Shown: positions 18,923 through 28,993 of the stretch, in pieces
Layout of the letters: each line of letters begins with the position of its first letter
Numbering within the stretch: position 1 is the stretch's first letter
DNA from: Zavarzinia aquatilis
Lineage (GTDB): Bacteria > Pseudomonadota > Alphaproteobacteria > Zavarziniales > Zavarziniaceae
Direction: 5' to 3'
Length of the DNA stretch: 64,000 bases
NCBI RefSeq assembly: GCF_003173035.1
Contig: NZ_QGLE01000004.1
Location: 236,926-300,925, forward strand
The notes under the pieces: generated by a model
The model's input: only the letters and a program-made list of their open reading frames with translations
What the model was told of the DNA's origin: nothing
The model's database searches: none
Position numbers and translations under genes: made by a program

Positions 18923-21086
18923 GTTCCAACTCACGCCCCCGTGAGGGGGCGACGATGTAATGATGATGCGGATCTAGCGTAATCGTCCCGTTCCAACTCA
19001 CGCCCCCGTGAGGGGGCGACCCCGATACTCGCCGATCTGCTGGCCGTCCCGGCTGAGGTTCCAACTCACGCCCCCGTGAGGGGGCGACATCTGGACTTCG
19101 AGAGGGCCGGGCGCGCCGGCCACGTTCCAACTCACGCCCCCGTGAGGGGGCGACGGCCTTTGCCGATTGGGCGGGGCTGGCGCTCGAAACCGTTCCAACT
19201 CACGCCCCCGTGAGGGGGCGACCCGATATCCTCGCGCGTCGCCCGCGCCTCGACCGGTTCCAACTCACGCCCCCGTGAGGGGGCGACAGTGCCTTCGCCA
19301 CCTTCTTCCGCAAGGGTGCCGTTCCAACTCACGCCCCCGTGAGGGGGCGACACATCCCACGTCCACTTGCCCCCGATCTGGGGGAGTTCCAACTCACGCC
19401 CCCGTGAGGGGGCGACGCAAGACCCGCATGACGCGCGCGATCCGTCAGGGTCTGTTCCAACTCACGCCCCCGTGAGGGGGCGACAGCCTCGACAACGATA
19501 TCGCCAAGCACTGCTGGCTGTTCCAACTCACGCCCCCGTGAGGGGGCGACAGGTTTCCGGTTGCGGTGCCGAGACTCGTCAATGTCGCCCGTTCCAACTC
19601 ACGCCCCCGTGAGGGGGCGACTCGCCGCGAAGGCGCGCAACGACGAGAACATGGCAGTTCCAACTCACGCCCCCGTGAGGGGGCGACAATGGCGGTCAGG
19701 GTGACCGCCAAGGCCGCGTGGTTGTTCCAACTCACGCCCCCGTGAGGGGGCGACCAGCCGAGGGCCTGGACGAGCTCAAGGGCTTCCTCAAGGTTCCAAC
19801 TCACGCCCCCGTGAGGGGGCGACTAATGGCGGTCAGGGTGACCGCCAAGGCCGAATTGTTGTTCCAACTCACGCCCCCGTGAGGGGGCGACTACCAGGCG
19901 CCCCTGACCGGGCGCCTTTTTTCATGGGTGTTCCAACTCACGCCCCCGTGAGGGGGCGACGCGACGGACTGCATCCCCTCGAGCACACCAAGGATGTTCC
20001 AACTCACGCCCCCGTGAGGGGGCGACGCCATCGCCGCCGCCAGCGAAGGCGGTTCCCCCATTGTTCCAACTCACGCCCCCGTGAGGGGGCGACGTACCTC
20101 ATATAGATGCCAGCCCGAGTCTGGACGAGGTTCCAACTCACGCCCCCGTGAGGGGGCGACGGGGACGGCCGTGAGCTGGGCCGTGTCCATCGCGGTTGTT
20201 CCAACTCACGCCCCCGTGAGGGGGCGACATGGTCGATGGTCATGTCTTCGCCGGCCGCCAGGTGGTTCCAACTCACGCCCCCGTGAGGGGGCGACCGATG
20301 CGCAGGACCTCGCCGCGCTCGGTCATGGTGAGTTCCAACTCACGCCCCCGTGAGGGGGCGACTGGCGCAGCCTCTGCAGTCTCTCCGGCGCCTGCCTTGT
20401 TCCAACTCACGCCCCCGTGAGGGGGCGACAAGCGATGCGGTCCGGGGCTGTCGACAGTTACGAGTTCCAACTCACGCCCCCGTGAGGGGGCGACCCTGAT
20501 CGCGGCCCAATTGTCCGCCGTCATGCCGCCGTTCCAACTCACGCCCCCGTGAGGGGGCGACACGATCAGCTTCGAGCCCGGGCGCGTACCCGCCCCGTTC
20601 CAACTCACGCCCCCGTGAGGGGGCGACTGCAGTGTTATTCAAGTAAGCGGCTCCGCCGCAGGGTTCCAACTCACGCCCCCGTGAGGGGGCGACACCTGCT
20701 TGTCGGGGCAGGCCATTGCTGGTTCCCCCGTTCCAACTCACGCCCCCGTGAGGGGGCGACCTACTATGGCGTGGCTGGGCAGGTCGACTGGCTCAAGTTC
20801 CAACTCACGCCCCCGTGAGGGGGCGACATCCCACGACCATTTGCCCGAGACCTTCGGCACGTTCCAACTCACGCCCCCGTGAGGGGGCGACTCCGCCGAC
20901 CGCAGACGGTGCCCCGGGCAATCCAGTTCCAACTCACGCCCCCGTGAGGGGGCGACGATAGCGCGGCGGCGATCCTCTTCGGCTTTGAGGTTCCAACTCA
21001 CGCCCCCGTGAGGGGGCGACACGCAGGACGTCGAGCCGGATTTCGCCGAACTCGTGTTCCAACTCACGCCCCCGTGAGGGGGCGAC
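18923..21086 (-). CRISPR. Type I-C CRISPR array, 33 perfect repeats and 32 spacers
   Basis: Thirty-three identical 31-bp repeats start at 18923 and recur to 21056-21086. On the plus strand each begins GTTCCAACTC and ends GGGGGCGAC. Spacers are 33-40 bases, mostly 34-37. Read on the minus strand (the cas strand), each repeat begins GTCGCCCCC and ends GTTGGAAC. An inner CGCCCCC/GGGGGCG hairpin is present, as in other I-C repeats, which usually are 32 bases and end ATTGAAAC. The leader lies at the right, next to cas2, so right-hand spacers are the newest. No repeat in this run carries a mutation, which suggests recent activity. Confidence 0.99.
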
Positions 21087-21257
21087 CCCGACATCATAAC
21101 CGCTTGGAGGCATGGAAAAAATGGCTGCCGCTGCGCGAATGTCTGGCCGTGGTGTACTCGCGGGGCTGGTTTTCGGGGCGTTCGGGGCTGAGGCTGGCGG
21201 AATCGGGCGTGCGCGGATATCCCGGGGATTTCGCGACCGCTTGGGGTTCGCGCGCCG
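21087..21257 (-). promoter_or_regulatory. CRISPR leader
   Basis: The 171 bases between the last repeat and the cas2 stop hold no gene. The end nearest the repeat contains a homopolymer run (ATGGAAAAAATGG on the plus strand at 21111-21123) and ATCATAACC, the only A/T-rich part of an otherwise GC-rich segment. This is where the array promoter and the site for integration of new spacers should lie. No exact -10/-35 pair can be assigned. Confidence 0.75.
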
Positions 21258-21545
21258 TCAGAGGATGAGGGTTCCGTCGGGATCGAGCGGGCGCCTTGCG
21301 CCGTGATGCTCGATGTGGCGGGCGCCGCTGCCCAGGAGATAGAAGCGCAGGGAGTCCCTTTCCGGATCCATGAGGCCGAGCAGGCGGCCGCGCAGCATCG
21401 CCCATTGCGCCGGGTCGACCTCGCATTCGAAGACCGAGAACTGCACCCTCACACCGTGATCCTGACAGGCTTTGGCGACATGGCGCAAGCGGCGGCGGCC
21501 GGCGGCGTCTGCGGTGGCGACGTCATAGGTGACGAGAACGAGCAT
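21258..21545 (-). CDS. cas2: CRISPR-associated endonuclease Cas2
   Basis: A 95-residue ferredoxin-fold protein with the N-terminal LVLVTYDVATADAAGRRRL containing the conserved Asp8, and the FSVFECEVDPAQW segment typical of I-C Cas2. Two Cas2 copies bridge two Cas1 dimers to integrate spacers. It is the last gene of the cas run, 9 bases after cas1 and next to the leader. Confidence 0.97.
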   Translation of the reverse strand: MLVLVTYDVATADAAGRRRLRHVAKACQDHGVRVQFSVFECEVDPAQWAMLRGRLLGLMDPERDSLRFYLLGSGARHIEHHGARRPLDPDGTLIL

Positions 21546-21554
21546 CTCGTCGCT

Positions 21555-22586
21555 TCAGCGCGCGGCGAAGGGCGGGTAGGCGTCGAGGTCACCGCGCAGG
21601 CAGGCGGCGAGCAGGCGGGCCTGTTCGTGCCACAGGAGGCCGAGCAGCAGTTTCTCGCCCGTGAAGGGGTGGACCATCTCCTCGCGCTTCCGCTCCTGAT
21701 AGGCGACGAGGACGGTCTTGCGCCCGGCCTCGTCCAGCAACGTCGCGCCGCCGGGCTCGACGCGGAAATCCGCCGCGCTCACCTGTCGCCGGTTGATCAG
21801 CGACAGCACGAGGCGGTCGGCGAACCAGGCCCGGAACTCCTCGACAAGATCGAGGGCGAGGCCCGGCCGCCCGGGCCGGTCGCGGTGCAGGAAACCGACG
21901 GCGGGGTCGAGTCCCACCCCTTCGAGGGCGGAGCGGGCATCATGGGTCAGCAACGTATAGACGAAGGACAGCAGCGCGTTGACCGGATCGGTCGGCGGCC
22001 GGCGCACGCGCCCGGAAAAACTGAAATCCGCCCCCCGGATCATCGCCCCGAACACGGCGAAATAGGCCGCGGCGGCCTCCCCCTCCAGCCCGCGCAGGGC
22101 ATCGAGGGGCAGGTCTTTCCCGAGACTGCGCAGGCTGCGGCCCATGCGGTCGATCGCGCCCTCGATCCCGTTTACCGTCTCTGGCGGGCTCGTCGTCTGA
22201 TGATCGCGCAGGAAGCGGCGCAGGACATGGCGCTGGTTCGCCACCTTGCCAATGATGATGGAGCGGGCGATGGCGGTGGCGCGCGCGTCCTCGCTCGCCC
22301 GGTATTGCGCCTTGCGCAGCAGGACATTGCCGCTGACCGGCCCTTCGGCCCGGGCGAGAAAGCGGCCGTTCTCGCTCAGCCAGGTGACGGTTACCCCGGC
22401 TTCGGCGCAATGGCCGAGCAGGGGCGGCGTCACCGTCACCCCGCCGAAGCACAGAATGCCGTCGACGCCATGGATGGGGATGAGCACCGGGGCGACGCCT
22501 TCCCGGCCCACGCGGATCGCCTCGCCCTGGCGCGACAGAAGGGTGCCCTGCGAGGTGATATAGAGCGTGTTGCCCAGGCGGCGCAT
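21555..22586 (-). CDS. cas1: CRISPR-associated integrase Cas1 (type I-C)
   Basis: A 343-residue integrase with an N-terminal beta domain and a C-terminal helical domain. The metal-binding residues are visible: Glu168 in RGLEGEAAAAYF, His234 in GFLHRDRPGR, and an acidic residue at 246-249 in LALDLVEEFR. It catalyses insertion of protospacers at the leader-proximal repeat with Cas2. The start lies only one base from the cas4 stop. Confidence 0.98.
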   Translation of the reverse strand: MRRLGNTLYITSQGTLLSRQGEAIRVGREGVAPVLIPIHGVDGILCFGGVTVTPPLLGHCAEAGVTVTWLSENGRFLARAEGPVSGNVLLRKAQYRASEDARATAIARSIIIGKVANQRHVLRRFLRDHQTTSPPETVNGIEGAIDRMGRSLRSLGKDLPLDALRGLEGEAAAAYFAVFGAMIRGADFSFSGRVRRPPTDPVNALLSFVYTLLTHDARSALEGVGLDPAVGFLHRDRPGRPGLALDLVEEFRAWFADRLVLSLINRRQVSAADFRVEPGGATLLDEAGRKTVLVAYQERKREEMVHPFTGEKLLLGLLWHEQARLLAACLRGDLDAYPPFAAR

Positions 22587-22587
22587 G

Positions 22588-23205
22588 TCATGCTTCCTCG
22601 CGCAGGCGCTCGACCCAGCGCGCGGCGGAGGGCGCGGCCGAGAGCGTGGGACGGCAGATTTCGGCGAGCGAGCAGTTGCGGCACTTCGGCCCCGGCTCCG
22701 CCGCCGGTGTCCGGCCCGAGGCCAGCAGGGCGCGAAGTTCCGCCGCCGCCTGTTCGGTCCGGGCGCGCAGGGCGGGGGTGAAGGCCGTTGCCTCGCGCCG
22801 GCGCGGCTCGCCGTAGAACAGGGCGCCTTCGGGCACCGGCAGCCCCGTCATTTCCTCGATGCAGAGCGCCTGGGCGCAGAGCTGCACCCGGTCGGCGTCA
22901 TGGGGCTTGGCCCGGCCCCGCTTGTATTCGACCGGAAAGGGCGTGTCGGAACCGGCCTCGAATTCGACCACGTCGGCATAGCCGACAAGGCCGAGGCGGC
23001 CACAGCGCAGGGGCAGGCTGCGAAAGGCACGGATGCCGGCACGCAGGCTCGTCTCGCCCCCGGTCACCCGCTCGTGCAGCAGATTGCCTTCGGCGGTCAG
23101 GCGATTGTCGGCCCAGGCCTGTTCGAGATGGATGAGCGCGCATTGCCGCGGGCAGAACACGAAATGCTGAAGCGCCGACAGGGGGATGAAGTCTTCGTCC
23201 TCCAT
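22588..23205 (-). CDS. cas4: CRISPR-associated Cas4 exonuclease
   Basis: A 205-residue RecB-like nuclease with an iron-sulfur cluster. Cysteines at 18 and 22 (FCPRQC) and a C-terminal CRNC...C group form the cluster; the nuclease motifs are GYADVVEFE and PVEYKRG. Cas4 trims protospacers and helps select those with the proper flanking motif, and in I-C systems works directly with Cas1. It sits between cas7 and cas1 as usual for I-C. Confidence 0.97.
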   Translation of the reverse strand: MEDEDFIPLSALQHFVFCPRQCALIHLEQAWADNRLTAEGNLLHERVTGGETSLRAGIRAFRSLPLRCGRLGLVGYADVVEFEAGSDTPFPVEYKRGRAKPHDADRVQLCAQALCIEEMTGLPVPEGALFYGEPRRREATAFTPALRARTEQAAAELRALLASGRTPAAEPGPKCRNCSLAEICRPTLSAAPSAARWVERLREEA

Positions 23206-23223
23206 CGCCCCCGGCCCCGCGGC

Positions 23224-24105
23224 TCAGACCGCGAAACGCTCGAGCGTGACCCCGGGCGGGATCGCCGCCTCGTCGATGCTCACCGTATAGTCGGCGAAGC
23301 CGCGCGGCACATCGTCCCGGCCGATGGCTTTCTCGACCTTCACCGTCTCGAACAGCTTGTGGGCCGGGGCGTTGCCGATCGCGCTGTCGTGCCGGAAGAC
23401 ATAGAGTCCCCTCGTGGCCATTTCCCCGCGCGAGGCGGAACGGTCGTGATCGAACATGGTCGCGAAGCCCTGCCACAACAGGGCGAGGTCTTCCTCGGAA
23501 AAGCCGGTCTTGCCCGCGAGATGGGGCGAGACGAAACCATGCACGCGGTAAAGGCCATAGGGTACGATCCATTTCTCGCCCATGGTCCTGTTGTCGCCGC
23601 GCTGCGCTTCCGCCTCCCGCGTCGTCGTCACCGCCATGCGGGTGATGGCGATGTTCAACGGATTGACCGGGTCGATCGACTGGCCGAAGGCGATCTGTAC
23701 CGGGCCGCGCACCTGACCGGCGTTGAATTCCGTGGACATGACCGCGCCGAAGGTGCGGATGTCGAAGAAGGTTCGGCACATCCACTGGGTAACGGCCGTT
23801 GCCTCCTCCTCCTTCTTCGGGCGCTTGTTCTTCTCGTGCTCGACGTTCAGCGCGTCATAGGCGCGCTTGTGCTGGTCGTTCAGCACCGCGCGCTCGCGGA
23901 CATAGATGTCGTAACCGGGCTCGCCCCCCTTCACCAGATCGACGAAGTTGCGCAGCTTGCGCTTCAGGCAGACGTCGGTCACGAGGCCGCGCCGGGTTTC
24001 CGGATCGACACGGGGCATGTTGCCCATGTCCGGGTCGCCGTTCGGGTTGCCGTTGGTCACATCGAACAGCAGGACGAAATCGACACGGTTCTGCAGGATC
24101 GTCAT
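23224..24105 (-). CDS. cas7: Type I-C Cascade backbone protein Cas7 (Csd2)
   Basis: A 293-residue RAMP protein beginning ILQNRVDFVLLFDVTNGNPNGDPD, the hallmark of Csd2/Csh2-type Cas7. Several copies coat the spacer part of the crRNA and form the filament of the interference complex. It lies 5 bases downstream of cas8c and 18 bases upstream of cas4, so it is in the same transcript. Confidence 0.98.
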   Translation of the reverse strand: MTILQNRVDFVLLFDVTNGNPNGDPDMGNMPRVDPETRRGLVTDVCLKRKLRNFVDLVKGGEPGYDIYVRERAVLNDQHKRAYDALNVEHEKNKRPKKEEEATAVTQWMCRTFFDIRTFGAVMSTEFNAGQVRGPVQIAFGQSIDPVNPLNIAITRMAVTTTREAEAQRGDNRTMGEKWIVPYGLYRVHGFVSPHLAGKTGFSEEDLALLWQGFATMFDHDRSASRGEMATRGLYVFRHDSAIGNAPAHKLFETVKVEKAIGRDDVPRGFADYTVSIDEAAIPPGVTLERFAV

Positions 24106-24110
24106 GGGTT

Positions 24111-25964
24111 TCAGTCCTCGCTGTCCGATTGCTGGTCCTCGGCCTCCGCCTCGCCTTTGGCGAAGCGGCTCTGCCGCTCGTGGTAATAGCCGATGTAGAA
24201 CAGGCCCTGCTGATGCGGGTCCATCCGGCGGGGAAAACCGGCGGCGCCGTCGATCTTGGCCATCAGCTCGGCGATTTTCCGCGCGAGGTTGTGGGCCAGC
24301 CCGCCCTGGTCGCGCTTGGCCTTGCGCTCGTGTGCCTTCTCGAGCCCCAGCAGATAGGGAAAGACGGTGCCGGGCGTCGTCGAGGCCGCGCCGGCGAAAC
24401 GGTCGCGGATCGTGGGCTGGTCCTTGCCCTGCCGGCCTCGCGAGATTTCCTGCATGTTCTCGAGCACGGCGAAGAGCCGGCCGAGGACATAGCCAATATC
24501 GTCAATCGACTCGTCGACGCTCATCGGTATCTCCGGCGTTCCATCCGCGCGGCGGCGGCGTTCGCTGTTGAGGACGGCCTTGATCAGGCCGACGCGGTTG
24601 GGCGTGAAGACGCCGTCGCTGCGCAGCCGGTCGAGCACCAGCGGCAGCAGGGATTGCGGATAGCCATGACCCGCCAGCACGGACCGGCCGAGATCGCCCA
24701 CCAGCTTGTTCAGCCTGGCCCTGGTGCTGTCGTCCTGCCGCGGTTTGCCCTCGGCATCGCGGGGCAGGAGTTCGCGCACCAGATGCCAGAAGCTCGGCAC
24801 ATGGTCCGCCGTCGCCGGATCGGTGAAGAGAATGTCGCGGCAATGCTGCTGCAACCGCCCGACATAGTCGCCCAGCGTGTCGTGCAGGAAAAAGCGGATC
24901 TGCAGCCGCGCCGCATTGGGCGCCAGCGCCAGCAGATAGATGCGCACGCCCTGCGCCGGGCCGAGGTTCAGGTCGTCCACCCAGGTGCCCCGGGCGATGC
25001 GGGTCATGCCGGCGACGCCGCTGGCCGCGCCCCGCTCGGGCGAGACCGTGGCCGGCTCGTCGTCGTCATCGTTGTCGGGGGCCGTGAAGCCCGACAGGGC
25101 GCGGGCCAGTTCGACATCCGCCGCCGTTGCCTTGTCGGCGAAAACCAGCACCATCATGTCGCCGAGCGGAACCTTGTAACGGCTGTGCGGCCCGGTCAGG
25201 TGATTGAGCGCGGTCGTATAGGCGAAGGCGGCGCGGGCGCCGACCGGGGCGTTCAGGTTCTGGCTCTTGCCATAGGAGGTGAAGGCATCCTGGTTGAAGG
25301 AGACCAGTGCCGCCCCCGAACTCTGCGCCCCCGGCACGCCCTTGATCGCGGGATGGGTCAGGGCGATCGGCTGATCCTCCTCGCCCGTCACCAGGCACTG
25401 GCCGCGCGGGCCGTCCTGCTCGGCGGCCCGCTCTTCCCAGGCGCGGCGGATCGCCCCGATGTCGTGGACATAGCGGCCGGTGACCTCGTCCCGGAACACC
25501 AGCCAGCCGGTCGCCAGTTCCTCTGCCTTGTCCTTGAGGGCGGCGGCGGCATCCTCCGGGCGCCAGTGGGCGAAGAAGGCGAGCAGGCGCCGCGCCGCCG
25601 GCTCGTCCAGCCTGGCCAGAAGGCCCTCGTGCAGGGCCCTCGCCGCCTCGAAGGTCTTGCGGGCGCGTTCCGCGTTACCCTTGCCGTCGAAACCCAGCAG
25701 GTAACCGGCATTGTCGCACAGGAAACCGGCCGAAATGCCGACCGTGCGTTTCGGCGGCTGCGGCACGGTCAGCCGCGTGGGCACCAGCTTGGTCGCCTTG
25801 CCCCGTTTCTCGGGCGTCAGCAGGGTCAGGATGTCCATCAGGCGCCCGTCGGCGCCGACGGTCAGCGCGCCGACGACGGGCACCTCCGCGAAGCCGAAGC
25901 CGGGCAAGGGCTCATCGCCCTCGGCCAGCCGGTCATAGAGGCCGACGAGGCTGGACAGGATCAT
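24111..25964 (-). CDS. cas8c: Type I-C large subunit Cas8c (Csd1)
   Basis: A 617-residue Csd1 protein, within normal length. It starts ILSSLVGLYDRLAEG, a conserved beginning in the family, and has the LVSFNQDAFTSYGKSQNLNAPVG segment shared by Csd1 proteins. Cas8c recognises the flanking motif on target DNA and helps recruit Cas3. In I-C systems an internal start within this gene can give a separate small subunit (Cas11c); its exact start was not assigned here. The start overlaps cas5 by four bases. Confidence 0.97.
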   Translation of the reverse strand: MILSSLVGLYDRLAEGDEPLPGFGFAEVPVVGALTVGADGRLMDILTLLTPEKRGKATKLVPTRLTVPQPPKRTVGISAGFLCDNAGYLLGFDGKGNAERARKTFEAARALHEGLLARLDEPAARRLLAFFAHWRPEDAAAALKDKAEELATGWLVFRDEVTGRYVHDIGAIRRAWEERAAEQDGPRGQCLVTGEEDQPIALTHPAIKGVPGAQSSGAALVSFNQDAFTSYGKSQNLNAPVGARAAFAYTTALNHLTGPHSRYKVPLGDMMVLVFADKATAADVELARALSGFTAPDNDDDDEPATVSPERGAASGVAGMTRIARGTWVDDLNLGPAQGVRIYLLALAPNAARLQIRFFLHDTLGDYVGRLQQHCRDILFTDPATADHVPSFWHLVRELLPRDAEGKPRQDDSTRARLNKLVGDLGRSVLAGHGYPQSLLPLVLDRLRSDGVFTPNRVGLIKAVLNSERRRRADGTPEIPMSVDESIDDIGYVLGRLFAVLENMQEISRGRQGKDQPTIRDRFAGAASTTPGTVFPYLLGLEKAHERKAKRDQGGLAHNLARKIAELMAKIDGAAGFPRRMDPHQQGLFYIGYYHERQSRFAKGEAEAEDQQSDSED

Positions 25965-26632
25965 CGCCGACTCCCGAAGGGCAGCGGCGGCACGGCCAGC
26001 ACGCCGTCGACCAGCTTGGCCGGGAAGAAATGCGGCTTCGGCCCCTCGGCCGCATCGAAGTCGATATCGTGCAGCATCCAGCCCAGCGGACGCTCGCCCC
26101 TCAGGCTCTGGTGCACCTCGAAGGTCTCGCCCTCGGCCACCGGCTCGAAATAGGCGGGAAACTCGCGGCAGCCGAAGCAGGGCATCTGCATGAACTGGCC
26201 CCTGGCGATGCGGCGCCGGGCCATTTCGGCGTGCTTGCCCGGATTGTCGTCGCGCCCGGCCCTCGGCGTCATGACGAAATGGGCGTCGATCACATAGGCA
26301 ACGTCGCGCAGCAGCAGGGAGGCGCGTTGCTGCCGCTCCTCGTCGACGAAGAGGGACAGGTCCACATCCTCGCCCCGGGCGCCCTGGCGCGCCGTGGCAT
26401 AGGGCAGTTTCTTGCCCACCTCGTTCCGGCGCAGCGTATCGAAGCGGATCGGCTTTAGTACGTGGATGCGGTCGATCACCCAGTCGATCGCCGGCTTCCA
26501 GTGGATCGCCTGCAGGATGCCCCGCGCCGCCGAAGGCGTCATCACTTCATAAGACACCCGCTCCGCCTTCATTTCCGGTCGCCCGAAAAGCGCGAAGTCG
26601 CCGAACACCTTTACACGCACCCCCGTCGCCAT
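25961..26632 (-). CDS. cas5: Type I-C Cas5 (Cas5d/Cas5c), crRNA-processing nuclease
   Basis: A 223-residue RAMP protein (VKVFGDFALFGRPEMKAERVSY) matching Cas5 of subtype I-C. In I-C systems, which lack Cas6, this protein cuts the CRISPR transcript below the repeat hairpin and then holds the 5' handle in the complex. No cas6 is present here, as expected. The ATG overlaps nothing upstream; 81 bases separate it from cas3, while its end overlaps cas8c by four bases. Confidence 0.97.
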   Translation of the reverse strand: MATGVRVKVFGDFALFGRPEMKAERVSYEVMTPSAARGILQAIHWKPAIDWVIDRIHVLKPIRFDTLRRNEVGKKLPYATARQGARGEDVDLSLFVDEERQQRASLLLRDVAYVIDAHFVMTPRAGRDDNPGKHAEMARRRIARGQFMQMPCFGCREFPAYFEPVAEGETFEVHQSLRGERPLGWMLHDIDFDAAEGPKPHFFPAKLVDGVLAVPPLPFGSRR

Positions 26633-26713
26633 GCGTGTCCTCCGAATTTGATTCGCGAATTGATAGTATCAGCCCGCGAACGGGAATACAGCGTCGGACC
26701 AGGGCGTGTTCCC

Positions 26714-28993
26714 CTACAGCACATTGCCCTCCGACGACCTGACCCCCGCCAGATCGGGCCGGAAGCCGACCGAAATGTCGTAGGCGGGGCCGTCCGCCAA
26801 CACGACGAAACGGCCCTCCGGGTCGTTGCGGGGATCGAGCACCATGGCGCCGCCGGCCTCGATCAGTTTCTGCCGGCTGAAGACGGAGACGGTGAAGGCC
26901 TGCAGCCGGCGCAACAGGTCGAGGGGCAGGCGGCGCGGCAGCACGGGGCTGGCCAGCGCGGCGGCGAGGCGGGCGATCAGTCCCCTGGCTTCGTCGTCGA
27001 AGGGCACGATCACCGGCTCGCCGCCGTCGTCGATCAGGCTGAACCGGGAGGCCACGGTGCGGAAGGGCAGGCAGTCGAGGCCCGGGGCCTTCGCCATGTC
27101 GGCCCAGCAACGGTCCCGATCCTGATCCTCGTTCAGGGTGAACAGGCGCTCGAAATAATTGTCGATGGCGGCGGGGCTCAGGGGATCGGCATGGTGGCGC
27201 AGCACTTCGGCGCCGAGGCCCGCCCGGCGGCGCAGGTCGGCCAGGGGTTTCGGGATCGCGTCCGCCCGGGTGGGATGGAAGATCGCCACATCGCCCAGGG
27301 TTTCGCCCTCGCCATGGCGATTGCAACGCCCCGCGGCCTGGGCGATCGAGTCGATGCCGGCCAGGGCGCGCCAAACGTGGGGAAAGCTCACGTCCACCCC
27401 GGCTTCGATGACCGTCGTGCTGACCAGACGACAGGGCAGCCCTTCGGTGAGGCGGCCCTTCACCTCGGCCAGCACCGCGCGGCGATGCGCCGGGCACATG
27501 GCGGCGCTCAGATGGAAATTCGCGCCGTCGGCGGTCAGGCCATTGAACAGATCCCGGGCATGGGCGCGGCTGTCGACGATGGTCAGGACTTGATGCGCCG
27601 CCATCATTTCGGCCACCAGGGTCTCGTCGTCGATGGCCCCCCTGTCGCGCACCGTCACCCGGCGAAAGGCCGCCGCCATGTCGCCGGTCATCGCGGCGGG
27701 GATCAGGGGCGCCGCCTGCGGCAGCCGGACCTTCAGCCCCGCGGTCCGGTCGAGACCGGGCAGGGTCGCGCTGCACAGAAGCAGGCTGGCGCCGTAATCC
27801 TGCACCAGCGCCTTCAGCGCGGCGAGACAGGGGGCGAGGCGGTCGATGGGCAGGGCCTGCGCCTCGTCGAGCACGATCACGCTGCGGGCGAGATTGTGCA
27901 GCTTGCGGCAGCGGCTCGGCCGGTCGGCATGAAGGCTGTCGAAGAGCTGCACCGTCGTCGTCACCACGACGGGCGCATCCCAATTCTCGGTCGCGAGGCG
28001 CAGGCGGCTGGGGCCGATACCCTCCTCTTCCCGGGAGGGCGGAACCTCCGCCGCCGAATGGTGCTCCAGCACCACATCGTCGCCCGCCTCCCGCAGCGCC
28101 TTGCGGAAGACGTCCGCCGTCTGCTCGATGATCGAGGTATAGGGGATGGCATAGATCACCCGGTCGAGACCATGGGCGGCCGCATGGTCGAGGGCGAAGG
28201 CCAGCGACGCCAGGGTCTTGCCGCCCCCGGTCGGTACGTCGAGGGTGAACACGCCGGGCTTCGATGGCGCCCCTTCCCGGCAGGCGGCAAGGATGCGGGT
28301 GCGCCAGCCGGCGATGAGGGGGGAGGCCGCGCCCCTGCCCATGCCCGCCATATGCCGCGCGAGCGCCTCCGAGAGGCAGGCCATTTGCCCCGCGGACGGA
28401 TCGCGGCGCCGACGCCGGGCCTTGCCTTTGTCGTAGAAATGCTCGGTCGCCAGGAAGTCCGCGTCGACGAGACAGGAAAACAACATGCGGATCAGGAAGG
28501 CCCGCCGATAGAGATCGTCGCCGAGCCGGCGATCGTCCGCGAAGCCGCGAAAGGCGAGCCGTGCCGCTGTCTTCGTCAGCAGGGGCAGGTCGGCCTTCTC
28601 CCAGGCCTCGAACCCATCGGGCAGCCGTTTGTCGAGCCGGCGCAGGCGATCCAGCAGATCGCCGGCACCATCCCCACCATCCGGCAGGCCCGCGTGATGC
28701 CCCGCGATACCATAGGCCAGCAGGACGCCGACCTCAGCGCCGAAGACCCGGCGCGCCGCCCAGGCCCCGGGGGTGGCATGGTCGACACTGATCGCCGCCC
28801 CCTCGATGCGGCGCTGAAAAGCCGCCGCATATTTGCCGATGTCGTGAAGAAGACCGATGGCATGGCCAAGATCGTCGAGGCCGAAGGCCCTGGCGAAACG
28901 CGCGCCGAGCAGCGCCGTCCGGCGCAGGTGATCGGCCAGGGGCTCCCACAGGGCCTTATCCTGCCCTTCCCGACTGTGAGCATAGAACTTCAC
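26714..28993 (-). CDS. cas3: CRISPR-associated helicase-nuclease Cas3
   Basis: A 759-residue fusion of an N-terminal HD nuclease (HDIGKY at 50-55, with [10 protein letters not shown] and GHH downstream) and a superfamily 2 helicase (Walker A PTGGGKT about 254-260, DEAQ at 376-379, SATLPG further on). Cas3 is brought to the R-loop by the I-C complex and degrades the target strand. The start is a GTG at 28993, which gives [12 protein letters not shown], the usual family beginning. It opens the cas operon; the upstream region to tRNA-Ser must hold the operon promoter, though no clear boxes were identified. Confidence 0.97.
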   Translation of the reverse strand: MKFYAHSREGQDKALWEPLADHLRRTALLGARFARAFGLDDLGHAIGLLHDIGKYAAAFQRRIEGAAISVDHATPGAWAARRVFGAEVGVLLAYGIAGHHAGLPDGGDGAGDLLDRLRRLDKRLPDGFEAWEKADLPLLTKTAARLAFRGFADDRRLGDDLYRRAFLIRMLFSCLVDADFLATEHFYDKGKARRRRRDPSAGQMACLSEALARHMAGMGRGAASPLIAGWRTRILAACREGAPSKPGVFTLDVPTGGGKTLASLAFALDHAAAHGLDRVIYAIPYTSIIEQTADVFRKALREAGDDVVLEHHSAAEVPPSREEEGIGPSRLRLATENWDAPVVVTTTVQLFDSLHADRPSRCRKLHNLARSVIVLDEAQALPIDRLAPCLAALKALVQDYGASLLLCSATLPGLDRTAGLKVRLPQAAPLIPAAMTGDMAAAFRRVTVRDRGAIDDETLVAEMMAAHQVLTIVDSRAHARDLFNGLTADGANFHLSAAMCPAHRRAVLAEVKGRLTEGLPCRLVSTTVIEAGVDVSFPHVWRALAGIDSIAQAAGRCNRHGEGETLGDVAIFHPTRADAIPKPLADLRRRAGLGAEVLRHHADPLSPAAIDNYFERLFTLNEDQDRDRCWADMAKAPGLDCLPFRTVASRFSLIDDGGEPVIVPFDDEARGLIARLAAALASPVLPRRLPLDLLRRLQAFTVSVFSRQKLIEAGGAMVLDPRNDPEGRFVVLADGPAYDISVGFRPDLAGVRSSEGNVL

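Noticed and set aside
19132..21097. Many short open frames with repeated SPPHGGVSWN or VPTHAPVRGR peptides
   Set aside because: They are translations of CRISPR repeats and spacers, not genes.
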